From Bdellovibrionales bacterium Ga0074139 (GTDB lineage Bacteria; Bdellovibrionota; Bdellovibrionia; Bdellovibrionales; Bdellovibrionaceae): DNA of 64,000 nt. The position numbers were made by a program, and so were the translations under genes. Shown in pieces: positions 7,290 to 15,046 of this stretch. Under the pieces are notes generated by a model. The model did not search any database. It was not told the origin of the DNA and saw nothing but the letters and a program-made list of their open reading frames with translations. The stretch lies in NCBI GenBank assembly GCA_001464795.1, contig LNEB01000007.1:1-64000 (forward strand), in the 5' to 3' direction. Position 1 is the stretch's first letter. Every line of letters starts with the position of its first letter.

Positions 7290-8693
7290 CTAATGTTTTA
7301 GCAAATTCGTGAGACTTAAGACGCAGTCATCATAAGCTTTTTGCAAATGAGTCGCCTTAATTTGGGGTGATAATTCCAGATCCGATAGTGTCCTGGCCCA
7401 AGCCAGTGTGGACTGCCGTCTTCTAACCGAGCCGATACCAAAGTTTTGTAAAAACTGAGTCCACAAAAGCTGTTCTTCTGGACTTAAAAAGGCCTCCTGA
7501 TAGTTTCTATTAAGCCCTGATCTTTTTTGTTGTTTTTGAAAGTCTTTGGCTTGGATGATTTCGGCTTTTACTTTTTCAACTGGAATTTGTGGTCGATCGG
7601 CCCGGTCTGAGAAATAAAAAAATCCTTGAACACGGTCAAGCAAAGGGCCCGATAATTTTTGTAACACCGAATGACAGCGTCTTTCATTATAAGAACAATT
7701 TCGCATCTGTCCTGGCGTCCACTTTCCACAAGGACAAAGATTGGTGGTGCCAATCAGCTGAAAATCCGCTGGGAAAGATGTGGAATGCAAACCCCTTGAA
7801 ACAGTCACATGTCCACTGGAAAGAGCTTCCCGTAGGGCTTCAAGGGTGGGGGGTTTAAATTCAAACATCTCGTCTAAAAATAAAAGTCCACCATGAGCTC
7901 TGGTGATTTCACCGGGTTTCGGTGGCACGCCCCCACCCACCATTGATTGGGGGGAAACAGTATGATGAGGACGGGCCACCGGCCTCCATGTTAATTCTTT
8001 ATGGAAATGGGATTCATGAAAATAAGCAGACTCAAAATCAGGGGGATCCAGTAAAGTGATCAAAACTTCTGTCAGCAAAGTTTTCCCACTGCCTTGGCTG
8101 CCAGCAATTAAAGCATGATGCTCGCCAACACTTAAGATCTTAAGAGCCTGAGCCTGCCTGGAGGTCAAGTGACTGACAGGGCTAATGGGACTTTTAAAGT
8201 GATTGCGCTTAATTCTTGAAACATCTTCCAGCACCGAGGCTGATTTTAAACTTGGGATTTGAAAACCGGATTGGTACTTTTCTAATCCTGGCCCACTTAG
8301 GATTTTTAAGTTTTGCTGCTCGTTTATAAACCGGGAAAGCTCAGGGAATCTGACTTCGCCTTCAAGGCTTAGTTCACCAAAAATAACAAAGTCAGAAAAA
8401 TCTAAATTTTCAATTTGCTCGGTCATTTTTAAAATTCCTAATGCCACGGCCAGTTCAATTCCAGGGGATACTTTTTTTAAATGACTGGGCGTTAGGTTTA
8501 CGATGACTTTTTGAGTTTGTGGAAAACTAAAACCGCAGGCCCTAAAGGCACTGCGAATTCGAAGGGCACTTTCTTTTAGCGATTGATCCGCACGGCCTAA
8601 AAAATGAATTTGTGGAAGCCCTGGCAAAAATGTGATTTCCACATCGATGGGTTCATATTGATTGGAAATTTCGGTCAGTGATTTGAGCTTCAT
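7290..8693 (-). CDS. comM: ComM/YifB-type Mg-chelatase-like AAA+ ATPase
   Basis: The family acts in the cytoplasm on branched DNA; ComM is a helicase that promotes branch migration during natural transformation. The first ATG of the frame (8723) lies beside a terminator hairpin. The ATG at 8693 starts MKLKSLTEIS, matches the family start better and gives 467 residues. An N-terminal Lon-like domain (about 1-160) is followed by Walker A GSQGSGKT at 198-205, the Mg-chelatase motif around GGGVPPKPGEITRAHGG, Walker B LFLDE near 271-275 and the CPCG cysteine motif. The adjacent argS and Xer-type genes share the strand. Confidence 0.92.
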   Translation of the reverse strand: MKLKSLTEISNQYEPIDVEITFLPGLPQIHFLGRADQSLKESALRIRSAFRACGFSFPQTQKVIVNLTPSHLKKVSPGIELAVALGILKMTEQIENLDFSDFVIFGELSLEGEVRFPELSRFINEQQNLKILSGPGLEKYQSGFQIPSLKSASVLEDVSRIKRNHFKSPISPVSHLTSRQAQALKILSVGEHHALIAGSQGSGKTLLTEVLITLLDPPDFESAYFHESHFHKELTWRPVARPHHTVSPQSMVGGGVPPKPGEITRAHGGLLFLDEMFEFKPPTLEALREALSSGHVTVSRGLHSTSFPADFQLIGTTNLCPCGKWTPGQMRNCSYNERRCHSVLQKLSGPLLDRVQGFFYFSDRADRPQIPVEKVKAEIIQAKDFQKQQKRSGLNRNYQEAFLSPEEQLLWTQFLQNFGIGSVRRRQSTLAWARTLSDLELSPQIKATHLQKAYDDCVLSLTNLLKH

Positions 8694-8727
8694 GGGAATC
8701 CACCCATGCAAGTCATCGAACACACGG

Positions 8728-8758
8728 AAAACAGTTAAAGCTGAGCTTTAACTGTTTT
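8728..8758 (-). terminator. Intrinsic terminator after the Xer-type gene
   Basis: A perfect 14-bp stem (8728-8741 with 8745-8758) with a 3-base loop begins five bases past the recombinase stop. The outer A/T pairs give the T run on both strands. It separates the recombinase from the ComM-type gene, so the latter probably has its own promoter further upstream or depends on read-through. Confidence 0.75.
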
Positions 8759-8763
8759 GAAAG

Positions 8764-9657
8764 TCAGATCTCGGATTCTTTCAATTGAGCCAAAGGATGA
8801 TGATCTTCAAGTGTTTGGTTCAGTTTTCCTTGAGACACTTGAGTGTAAATTTGCGTGGTCTGAAGGCTTGAATGACCGAGTAAAAGCTGAATGGATCTTA
8901 AATCAGCACCTGATTCCAAAAGGGCTGTGGCACATCCGTGACGAAACTGATGGGGATGCACAGCCGTTTCAAAGCCTGCTTTTTTAGACCAGGCTGATAG
9001 CCAGCGCCAAATATCCACCCTAGAAGCCCTGTGACCTTTATCATTTACGATCAAGGTGGGTGATTTTTCTTTTAATAAAAATTCACGGTGCTTAATCAAA
9101 TAAATCTGTACCGCTGAAAACAAAGTGTCTGATAATGGAATCAGCCTTTCTTTGGATCCCTTACCTAAAACTTTCACCCATCGCTCGGTGGCATTCACAT
9201 CCGAAATATCTAAATCGATCATTTCAGAAACCCGGCAACCAAGGCCATACAAAAACAACAGACTTAATTGATTACGGGCCGTTCGATGCGGATTATTTTC
9301 CACAACACAGGATAAAAACAACTGATCGAATTCCTGAGGAGAAATTGTTTTCGGAAGCTTGGTTTTCACCCGAGGCGGTTTAAGTTCGCGAAGTTCAGGA
9401 GCCTTGTGGCCATGTTCAAGCAAAAACTTAAAGTAAGTTCTTAAGGAAGAAATGACCCGTGCTTGAGATCTGACGGATAATTTATGAGTTTTCATAAACT
9501 CATAAAAGCCTTCCACAGAATTCGCATTTTTTTTGTATTCAATCCAAAGTTCAAGGTCACGCCTGTAAGCCATCACCGTATTCAGTGAACGACCCCGGAT
9601 ATGCTGAAGGTCTTCAAAAAATTCGATCCAAAGGATTCTTCCTGATTGTTGTTTCAT
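8764..9657 (-). CDS. xerC: XerC/XerD-type tyrosine recombinase
   Basis: Xer recombinases resolve chromosome dimers at dif sites. The protein from the ATG at 9657 has 297 residues, the usual Xer length. Residues 1-90 form the SAM-like core-binding domain. The catalytic domain has Arg142 (GCRVSEM), His236 and Arg239 (HQFRHG), His262 (LLGHSS) and the nucleophile Tyr271 (TTQIYTQ). The upstream TTG at 9693 lies inside a promoter and hairpin and is rejected as start. Whether it is XerC or XerD cannot be decided; no partner is seen in the window. Its promoter suggests a leaderless transcript. Confidence 0.92.
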   Translation of the reverse strand: MKQQSGRILWIEFFEDLQHIRGRSLNTVMAYRRDLELWIEYKKNANSVEGFYEFMKTHKLSVRSQARVISSLRTYFKFLLEHGHKAPELRELKPPRVKTKLPKTISPQEFDQLFLSCVVENNPHRTARNQLSLLFLYGLGCRVSEMIDLDISDVNATERWVKVLGKGSKERLIPLSDTLFSAVQIYLIKHREFLLKEKSPTLIVNDKGHRASRVDIWRWLSAWSKKAGFETAVHPHQFRHGCATALLESGADLRSIQLLLGHSSLQTTQIYTQVSQGKLNQTLEDHHPLAQLKESEI

Positions 9658-9663
9658 AAAAAC

Positions 9664-9693
9664 ATTAGACCGGGAAATTCCCGGTCTTGTCAA
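9664..9693 (-). promoter_or_regulatory. Xer promoter with palindrome in the spacer
   Basis: On the minus strand a perfect -35 TTGACA (9688-9693) is followed after 18 bases by TCTAAT (9664-9669), a 5/6 match to the -10 box. The spacer holds most of a 19-bp palindrome (9668-9686). Transcription would begin at or next to the ATG at 9657, giving a leaderless message. The palindrome could be an operator, a terminator for the lipoprotein gene upstream, or both. Confidence 0.5.
9668..9686 (-). terminator. Hairpin after the 195-residue lipoprotein gene
   Basis: GACCGGGAATTTCCCGGTC forms a 7-9 bp GC-rich stem followed by TAATGTTTTT on the minus strand, about 30 bases past the lipoprotein stop. It resembles an intrinsic terminator but coincides with the Xer promoter spacer. 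Confidence 0.55.
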
Positions 9694-9715
9694 ATTAAGT
9701 GATTTTTAAAAAAAA

Positions 9716-10303
9716 TTAGAAGCGAACGCCGATACCGTCACCGCAGGGAATTTGTGTATTATTTGAATACCAGTTCTGCACAGCCGGTAAGCCTGTTAAG
9801 CCATAAAGCAAAGCACCCATTCCACGGATATTTCCAAGGCCATCAGTTAAAATCACACCATCAACGATCGCTGCTGTCATGGTCACGGGTCCAACAAGTT
9901 GAACCTGTGGAAATTCAAACACTCCCATGACATAGGTTCCAGGAGTCACGATAGTGGAAATTTGATACTGACCGCGAGGCAATCTGCAAGAACCGAAAAT
10001 AAGATCGTAGCTCAGATTTAATGATCCAGTGACTGTGCTTTGTCCCTGATAAGCAAAAATCGGGTTTTGTCTGTAGTTGGTCAGGTAGCTCAGTTGTGCC
10101 GAGTCGCCAGTCAGTGATAAAGTTAAGGTTCCTTGGTTAATTATGGATGTCATGGGTCCGCTGAAAGAAACCTGATTGGCCGCTGTGATTCCACAATTCA
10201 CACAAACGGTGCCTTCATTTTTGTTTGAAGAACTTTTTCCGGGGCAACCACTCAGTGCTAACATCGCTAATATTAAAGTCAAAGTTTGAAATAAATTTTT
10301 CAT
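9716..10303 (-). CDS. Lipoprotein of unknown function
   Basis: The 195-residue product has a lipoprotein signal peptide with lipobox LSGC (Cys20), so it is probably anchored in the outer membrane. A short Ser/Lys/Asn linker follows. The mature part is rich in Gly, Thr and Ser with strand-like segments and a few cysteines (such as Cys34, Cys37 and a pair near the C-terminus) that could form disulphides. It lies nine bases after the lipoprotein gene 10313-11092 on the same strand, so the two are probably one operon. No family is recognised. Confidence 0.8.
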   Translation of the reverse strand: MKNLFQTLTLILAMLALSGCPGKSSSNKNEGTVCVNCGITAANQVSFSGPMTSIINQGTLTLSLTGDSAQLSYLTNYRQNPIFAYQGQSTVTGSLNLSYDLIFGSCRLPRGQYQISTIVTPGTYVMGVFEFPQVQLVGPVTMTAAIVDGVILTDGLGNIRGMGALLYGLTGLPAVQNWYSNNTQIPCGDGIGVRF

Positions 10304-10312
10304 ATTAACCTC

Positions 10313-11092
10313 TTATTGTCCTAAAGCCTGATCTCTGCGAACTCCGCTGAAAGAACCAAGCAATCGGAAAGTTCCATCAGAGAAATCAGAGCTATCTAAT
10401 TTTTGTGACATATTGTTGGCGTAACAAGCATATGGACCTGAGTAGATGTACCAGCATTTTCTGTAAGAGGACTGAGGGTACAAGTTTTGTGCAAAATTTC
10501 TGTAGTAAACGCGGCCCTTTAGTAAACCGTTGGCTTCACCATCAGCACCCGCTGTTTCAGGTTCCATCACGATGATCAAGCTTCCGTACTGGTCTTGAAC
10601 ATAGGCCATAAAAGTTCTTACACCTTTAATGGTTGTCCAAAAATTAGGAGCCGCTTCATAAAGATTGTTATCTCGGCAGTTGCTACATGATGAGTTTCTT
10701 CCTTCGCCAACTGAAAAAGATCCATGATAGAACTGGCCATTATCGTTGTAACCAATCATAACTTTTCCAGCATACAAAGAAGTCCCAGAGATTTGCTTCA
10801 TGTTGATGTTCACACGAACATCAGATGGATTATTCAAAGGTCTAATCGCAACGTAAGAGTTAAGCTCTTGGTAAGACACAGGCACCAAGGCTGCTACTGC
10901 ACCTTCGACAGTCCATGGCCAAGTGCTGGATCCTGCGGGAACACCACCACCATTGCCGTTTTGTCCTGGATCAACAGGGGCTGGCGCTGCAGTTGAACCG
11001 CCAGAAGAAGATTTACTGCTTCCGCAGCCCACGACCATCACGGTTAAAGTGGCCATCATCATCATTTTTACTAAACCTGTTGTCGCTTTCAT
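10313..11092 (-). CDS. Lipoprotein with Gly/Pro-rich linker, unknown function
   Basis: The 259-residue product has a Met-rich signal peptide with lipobox VVGC (Cys23). A low-complexity Ser/Gly/Pro/Ala linker to about residue 60 probably spans the periplasm or the surface. The globular part carries CSNC near residues 135-138 and further cysteines (KCWYIYSGPYACY) that could form disulphides. GGGAGG-type pairing (TGGGAGG) lies before the ATG. It is first in a two-gene operon with the lipoprotein at 9716. Function unknown. Confidence 0.8.
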   Translation of the reverse strand: MKATTGLVKMMMMATLTVMVVGCGSSKSSSGGSTAAPAPVDPGQNGNGGGVPAGSSTWPWTVEGAVAALVPVSYQELNSYVAIRPLNNPSDVRVNINMKQISGTSLYAGKVMIGYNDNGQFYHGSFSVGEGRNSSCSNCRDNNLYEAAPNFWTTIKGVRTFMAYVQDQYGSLIIVMEPETAGADGEANGLLKGRVYYRNFAQNLYPQSSYRKCWYIYSGPYACYANNMSQKLDSSDFSDGTFRLLGSFSGVRRDQALGQ

Positions 11093-11197
11093 AAAGCCTC
11101 CCAGTTACAAGAGTCTATTGCAGCGATCGTACCAACTCTTAAAAATTGGCTAACTTCAGGTAATATCTATTGATTCTTATAGTGAGATAATCGATTT

Positions 11198-11219
11198 GGG
11201 GCGTGCCTTGGCAGACCCC
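11198..11219 (-). other. Hairpin in the leader of the lipoprotein operon
   Basis: GGGG(T)-TGCC and GGCA-CCCC arms form a GC-rich stem with one mismatch and a small loop, about 106 bases before the lipoprotein start. No T run follows, so it is not a standard terminator. It may be a leader structure or a relic. Confidence 0.35.
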
Positions 11220-11276
11220 AGCGGGAAGTGACGTTTTAGGATAACACCTGCTTAATTTAACAAGCTGGTGAGTGTC

Positions 11277-12026
11277 TTATTTTGAGTCATCCGCTTTTAA
11301 AAAGGGTCTGATCAAATCTAAAGGAATGGGGAAAATAATGGTGTTGGTTTTATCCCCTGCTATTTCGCTTAAAGATTGCAAGTAAGCGAGCTGCATTCCT
11401 GAAGGGGAACTGGCCAAAATATTAGAAGCATCCGATAGCTTTTGGGCTCTTTGAACCTCTCCGTCCGCTGAGATAATTTTAGCTCTTCGCTCACGCTCGG
11501 CCTCAGCTTCTCTGGCCATGGCCCGCTTCATTTCACTGGGTAAATCAATTTGCTTGAGTTCCACGGAGCTGACTTTAACACCCCAGGGGTCTGTGGCTTT
11601 ATCTAAGATTTCTTGCACGCGAATATTAATTTTATCTCTTTGTTCTAAAATTTCATCCATTTGAAATTGTCCTACAATGGATCTCAGTGTGGTTTGTGCC
11701 AGCTGACTGGTAGCAAAATAATAGTCTTCTACTTTTGTGATCGCATCTTCTGGATTCAGAACCCGGAAGTAGACGACAGCGTCCACTTGCAAAGAAATAT
11801 TATCTTTAGAGATCACATCCTGAGGTTTGATATCCATGGTGATAGTACGAGTATCGACTTTGATCATTTTTTCAACAAATGGAATTAAAATAATAAGACC
11901 CGGACCACGAACAGCCATGAGTCTACCGAATCGAAGTACAACTCCCCGTTCCCATTCTGGTAAAATTTTAATTGCGGTGGATAATACTGTTAATGCTGCA
12001 ATAACTAGAAAAAATGAAATTTCCAT
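11277..12026 (-). CDS. SPFH-domain protein, slipin/stomatin type
   Basis: Slipins are membrane proteins that form oligomeric scaffolds; with NfeD partners they are linked to membrane quality control. The 249-residue protein has an N-terminal hairpin-like hydrophobic segment (about 1-20), the entry to the SPFH domain (EWERGVVLRFGRL), the core DTRTITMDIKPQDVISKDN, and a helical Ala/Glu/Arg-rich part (MAREAEAERERRAKIISADG) for oligomerisation. The C-terminal part ends in PIPLDLIRPF. It lies directly downstream of the nfeD frames, the usual gene pairing. Confidence 0.93.
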   Translation of the reverse strand: MEISFFLVIAALTVLSTAIKILPEWERGVVLRFGRLMAVRGPGLIILIPFVEKMIKVDTRTITMDIKPQDVISKDNISLQVDAVVYFRVLNPEDAITKVEDYYFATSQLAQTTLRSIVGQFQMDEILEQRDKINIRVQEILDKATDPWGVKVSSVELKQIDLPSEMKRAMAREAEAERERRAKIISADGEVQRAQKLSDASNILASSPSGMQLAYLQSLSEIAGDKTNTIIFPIPLDLIRPFLKADDSK

Positions 12027-12045
12027 AATTGTTCAATTCCTTTGT

Positions 12046-12396
12046 TTAAGTGTTTATTTTCTTTTTTAAAATAAGGGTTAAATGATTTCTTTTTACAACT
12101 GCGAACTGATGAATGTCCGTGACCTCAGTGTCAGTTTCAAATTGCCAGATTTCTCCGGCCACTTGAACTTTTCCTGATTTTTTATTTTCTGATATTTCCA
12201 TCAACTGAAGATCTGCATTTAAAAACTGCTGATCCCAATCATGATTTTTTTTATTCACACTTTGCGCAGCTAAATAACTAAAGCCTAAAGAGACACCACC
12301 AAAAACAAGCACTGTGGGAATAATGATAGAGTAAGGAATATCAAAGCCCACTTTGTCCACATCAAATAATAAAAGGCTGCCAATCAGAAAAGACAC
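12046..12396 (-). pseudogene. nfeD: NfeD C-terminal part, separated by a -1 frame break
   Basis: The frame encodes the end of an NfeD protein: the transmembrane stretch SFLIGSLLLFD, another membrane helix, and the soluble C-terminal OB-fold domain (about residues 60-116). It opens at a GTG with no ribosome binding site and continues upstream in frame to a point that joins the longer nfeD frame after one -1 slip at 12432-12438. It may therefore be translated as part of a 404-residue fusion; otherwise it is a pseudogene fragment. A sequencing error in the six-T run would look the same. Confidence 0.65.
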
Positions 12397-12410
12397 CGTT
12401 CCTGCAATTC

Positions 12411-13259
12411 CTAAAATACCTTTACTATTGACAAAAAATTCTCCTGTCCACCTAGACTGGCTTCTAGTTTATGAAAAGCAATCAAAGATAAAATCATTAA
12501 AATGGCTCCTGCTACTCCGGGAACAAAAAGACCGGGGTTAGAAAATTCAGCATAAAGAAGTAACAATGAGCCCATGAAAAACAAATAAGCCCATTCTGGT
12601 TCTGAAATCCATTGAATCACTTTGTAACGAATATCTTTTGCAAACTCTTTGAGTTCACCTACAACCACCAAGTGCTGAACTTTTTCTTGGTCAAAATATT
12701 TGTGGCCTGCAGCTTTTTCTAAAAACTCAGCTTCCGTGGTGGCTGAATAGTCTAAAGCTTTCATCTTAACGGCTTCATCAGTTGTAACAGCTTTACCTTC
12801 AGTAATAATTTTTTTACTGAACTCTTGATTACGCCCACGAAGATCCGTCATGGCTTCTAACCAACTGACAGTATCGTTAATTAATTTATTTCTAAGATCT
12901 GGCGAAATTTCTTGGCCCGTTCCTGACACGGGTGTTGCAGCTCCTAGGTTTGTAGCTGTTAGGCCACCTGACACATGACAGGCTTGTAAAATGATCGCAC
13001 CCGCACTTCCTGCATGCCCGCCTGCAGGTGAAATCAAACATAAGAATGGCACTGGAGAAGCTAAGATGTGTTCAGTGATAAGCCTTGTGCTTTGCAGACT
13101 TCCACCCGGCGTATTAATGCGCATAAAAATAGAATCACACTTTTCAATTTTGGCTTTTTCAGAAACTCTTTCGATCAAATCAAAAGTCCCGGCACCTATG
13201 GTGTCTTGAACACTAAAGGCCATGGTACATGATAAAAAAAGTTTTTTCATCGACTGCAT
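12411..13259 (-). CDS. nfeD: NfeD family: ClpP-like membrane protease domain
   Basis: NfeD1b proteins join a ClpP-like serine protease to membrane helices and an OB-fold. This 282-residue frame has a signal sequence, the protease domain with MRINTPGGSL and the nucleophile serine in GHAGSAGAI, and then transmembrane segments from about residue 220. The usual last membrane helices and OB domain are missing: the frame stops seven codons after the slippery heptamer T_TTT_TTG (codons 275-276), and they continue in the -1 frame at 12046. It lies between a UDG-like protein and a slipin gene on the same strand. Confidence 0.85.
   Translation of the reverse strand: MQSMKKLFLSCTMAFSVQDTIGAGTFDLIERVSEKAKIEKCDSIFMRINTPGGSLQSTRLITEHILASPVPFLCLISPAGGHAGSAGAIILQACHVSGGLTATNLGAATPVSGTGQEISPDLRNKLINDTVSWLEAMTDLRGRNQEFSKKIITEGKAVTTDEAVKMKALDYSATTEAEFLEKAAGHKYFDQEKVQHLVVVGELKEFAKDIRYKVIQWISEPEWAYLFFMGSLLLLYAEFSNPGLFVPGVAGAILMILSLIAFHKLEASLGGQENFLSIVKVF
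12432..12438 (-). promoter_or_regulatory. Candidate -1 ribosomal frameshift site
   Basis: The heptamer T_TTT_TTG is in register with the upstream nfeD frame (codon 276 is TTG). A -1 slip re-reads one T and continues for 13 codons (FVNSKGILGIAGT) into the C-terminal NfeD frame. The register was checked by counting codons from 13259. No stimulatory structure was established. Confidence 0.45.
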
Positions 13260-13262
13260 TTT

Positions 13263-13715
13263 TTAAAATCCTTTGGTTTGAAGGGCTTGCAAGGTTTTCC
13301 AAGATATTTTTTTAAGCTCTGGTTTTTTTATCATCTCGCTGAAGGAATAAATTTCCACCCAATTGTGTGACCCTAAGGATTGCACAGCTCCCGATAGCTC
13401 GGGTGATAAGGATAAAAACACACTGGGAGCCTGACAGTTCCAACTGCGCATTCTAGAAAAATAATCCACATGGGAAATACTAATCGGACCCATTTTAAAA
13501 ACTTCATCTGGTTTCAAACCCAAAGCTTTGATCATATTTTGAAAGGTGGATTCATGGGTGCTACTCCACTTGGCATCCTCAAGATCTGTTAATACAAAAA
13601 CAAGCTTTGTAAAATCCGGTGGAGCCTCTAAAGAAAGGCTAACTTCAGGAATGGATTCCAGCTGCGGCAGAGGAAAGTAGCGAAGACCTAGAGTTTCGGT
13701 AAGATACTGAATCAT
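13263..13715 (-). CDS. Degenerate uracil-DNA-glycosylase-like protein
   Basis: The 150-residue product is not clearly in a named family. Its second half resembles the family 4 uracil-DNA glycosylase core: MIKALGLKPDEVF matches the helix-strand region usually read as LLxxIGLxREDVY, and the C-terminus IKKPELKKISWKTLQAL matches the family ending LRNPELKRxxWxDLQ. The catalytic water-activating motif and the Fe-S cysteines are absent, so enzyme activity is unlikely. The Pol III psi subunit also has this fold, which is one alternative. It is the first gene of the nfeD-slipin run, three bases upstream of nfeD. Confidence 0.6.
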   Translation of the reverse strand: MIQYLTETLGLRYFPLPQLESIPEVSLSLEAPPDFTKLVFVLTDLEDAKWSSTHESTFQNMIKALGLKPDEVFKMGPISISHVDYFSRMRSWNCQAPSVFLSLSPELSGAVQSLGSHNWVEIYSFSEMIKKPELKKISWKTLQALQTKGF

Positions 13716-13852
13716 GAGCTTCTTTTACCTGTCGATACTTTAGACAAACAAGCAAAATTCACCCTTCAATTGAAACAACATAATGAAATTCCTAGGATTT
13801 CTTTAAAAAGAATGACGCGTGCTGTATAAATGCAAGATCAGAGGAAAAAACG

Positions 13853-15046
13853 ATGAAACTAGTAATTGCTTTATTTTTAAGTCCCTTATTTTTGCAAGCG
13901 CAAAACTATCTGACGACTCGTCCTCTGAAATATGGATCCACACCTGAAGTGCAAAAATTAACGGTGAAGCAAAAAAAAGCGGCCAACATCGAGGATTTCG
14001 ACCGAGCTGAAAAACAATTTGAATTGGAAATGACTTTTAGAACTCGCAGCGCCCGCATTGAAGACGATAACATCCGCGCATCAACGGCCGCCTCTGACAT
14101 CGAAGTCGGATTCACTTACAATATGACCGAATGGCTCAAAACTGAAATCGTCAGTGCCTACACTTTTGCATCAGGACTTGCTGCAACTGTTTATGGTTCT
14201 GAAGGCTCTCCGGCCTCTGGAGCCTCAGTCACCGAAGGCTCTGTAAGTCTAATGCCAACAGAGGGCATCACCTTTTCTTCTGGAATCGTCGAAACTGAGT
14301 TTAACCCCATTTACTCCATTTACGGTGGCGACGCACTGGCAGGATTTCGTGAAATTTTCGAAAAAAAATGGGCCAGTGGATCTTACATCAATTTAAAAAG
14401 TTACCAAGCAGTACCCACTCAGCTGGGGACTTCTAACCGAGTGCTGGAAGATGATAGCGAAGCTTATTTAATTTTAAACAACGTGAATATGGGATTTGTT
14501 TCAGGCTCTACAAAACTAGAAGCTTCTTACTCAAAGTATGATTTTTATAATATGACCCGAGCAGCCGCAGACGATTCTAAGTTTTTAGGAAACACCATGG
14601 TCGGCGAAGATGGCAGCCTATTTCGATTTTTTAGATTTGAATATAAAGGCCAGGAAGCGGCCTTGGCATGGACTCAAACCTTTAGAAAAGATGACAAATT
14701 TCAAATTCGTGGAACTGTAGCAAAAAATGATGAAGCACCTAAAAGTTTTAATACCGGCTGGCTTGTGAACACGAACTATAAGTTTAATTTCGGTCGCTAT
14801 TTTTTAAAGCCCAGTTTTACACAATTTTATTTAGAATCCGATGTTATGCCTGCTTTTTATTCCACGGGAACCTTTGGTTTCTTGAACCGGGAAGGCACCA
14901 CCATGGAACTTCGAGGAGCCATTAAAACTTATAATATCGAAAGTTACGTGAGGTTTACGGACTCCAATGAAATCGTAGACACATTTGTACAATCGGACCG
15001 AAAGAGTTTATCAATCGGTATTGAGGTGAGTTATGAAATTTTATAG
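13853..15046 (+). CDS. Outer-membrane beta-barrel protein candidate
   Basis: The 397-residue product has a signal peptide (cleavage after LQA near residue 16) followed by about 45 basic residues and then alternating strand-like segments up to an aromatic C-terminus (IGIEVSYEIL), as in outer-membrane barrels. The strands include FELEMTFRTRSARI, IEVGFTYNMTEWL and ALAWTQTFRKD. AGAGGA lies seven bases before the ATG. The next gene, a large lipoprotein, overlaps it by 14 bases, so the two are co-translated and probably act together at the outer membrane. No named family is recognised. Confidence 0.75.
   Translation: MKLVIALFLSPLFLQAQNYLTTRPLKYGSTPEVQKLTVKQKKAANIEDFDRAEKQFELEMTFRTRSARIEDDNIRASTAASDIEVGFTYNMTEWLKTEIVSAYTFASGLAATVYGSEGSPASGASVTEGSVSLMPTEGITFSSGIVETEFNPIYSIYGGDALAGFREIFEKKWASGSYINLKSYQAVPTQLGTSNRVLEDDSEAYLILNNVNMGFVSGSTKLEASYSKYDFYNMTRAAADDSKFLGNTMVGEDGSLFRFFRFEYKGQEAALAWTQTFRKDDKFQIRGTVAKNDEAPKSFNTGWLVNTNYKFNFGRYFLKPSFTQFYLESDVMPAFYSTGTFGFLNREGTTMELRGAIKTYNIESYVRFTDSNEIVDTFVQSDRKSLSIGIEVSYEIL

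Noticed and set aside
11093-11276. Possible small gene before the lipoprotein operon
   Set aside because: No open frame with a ribosome binding site was found; only the hairpin listed is notable.
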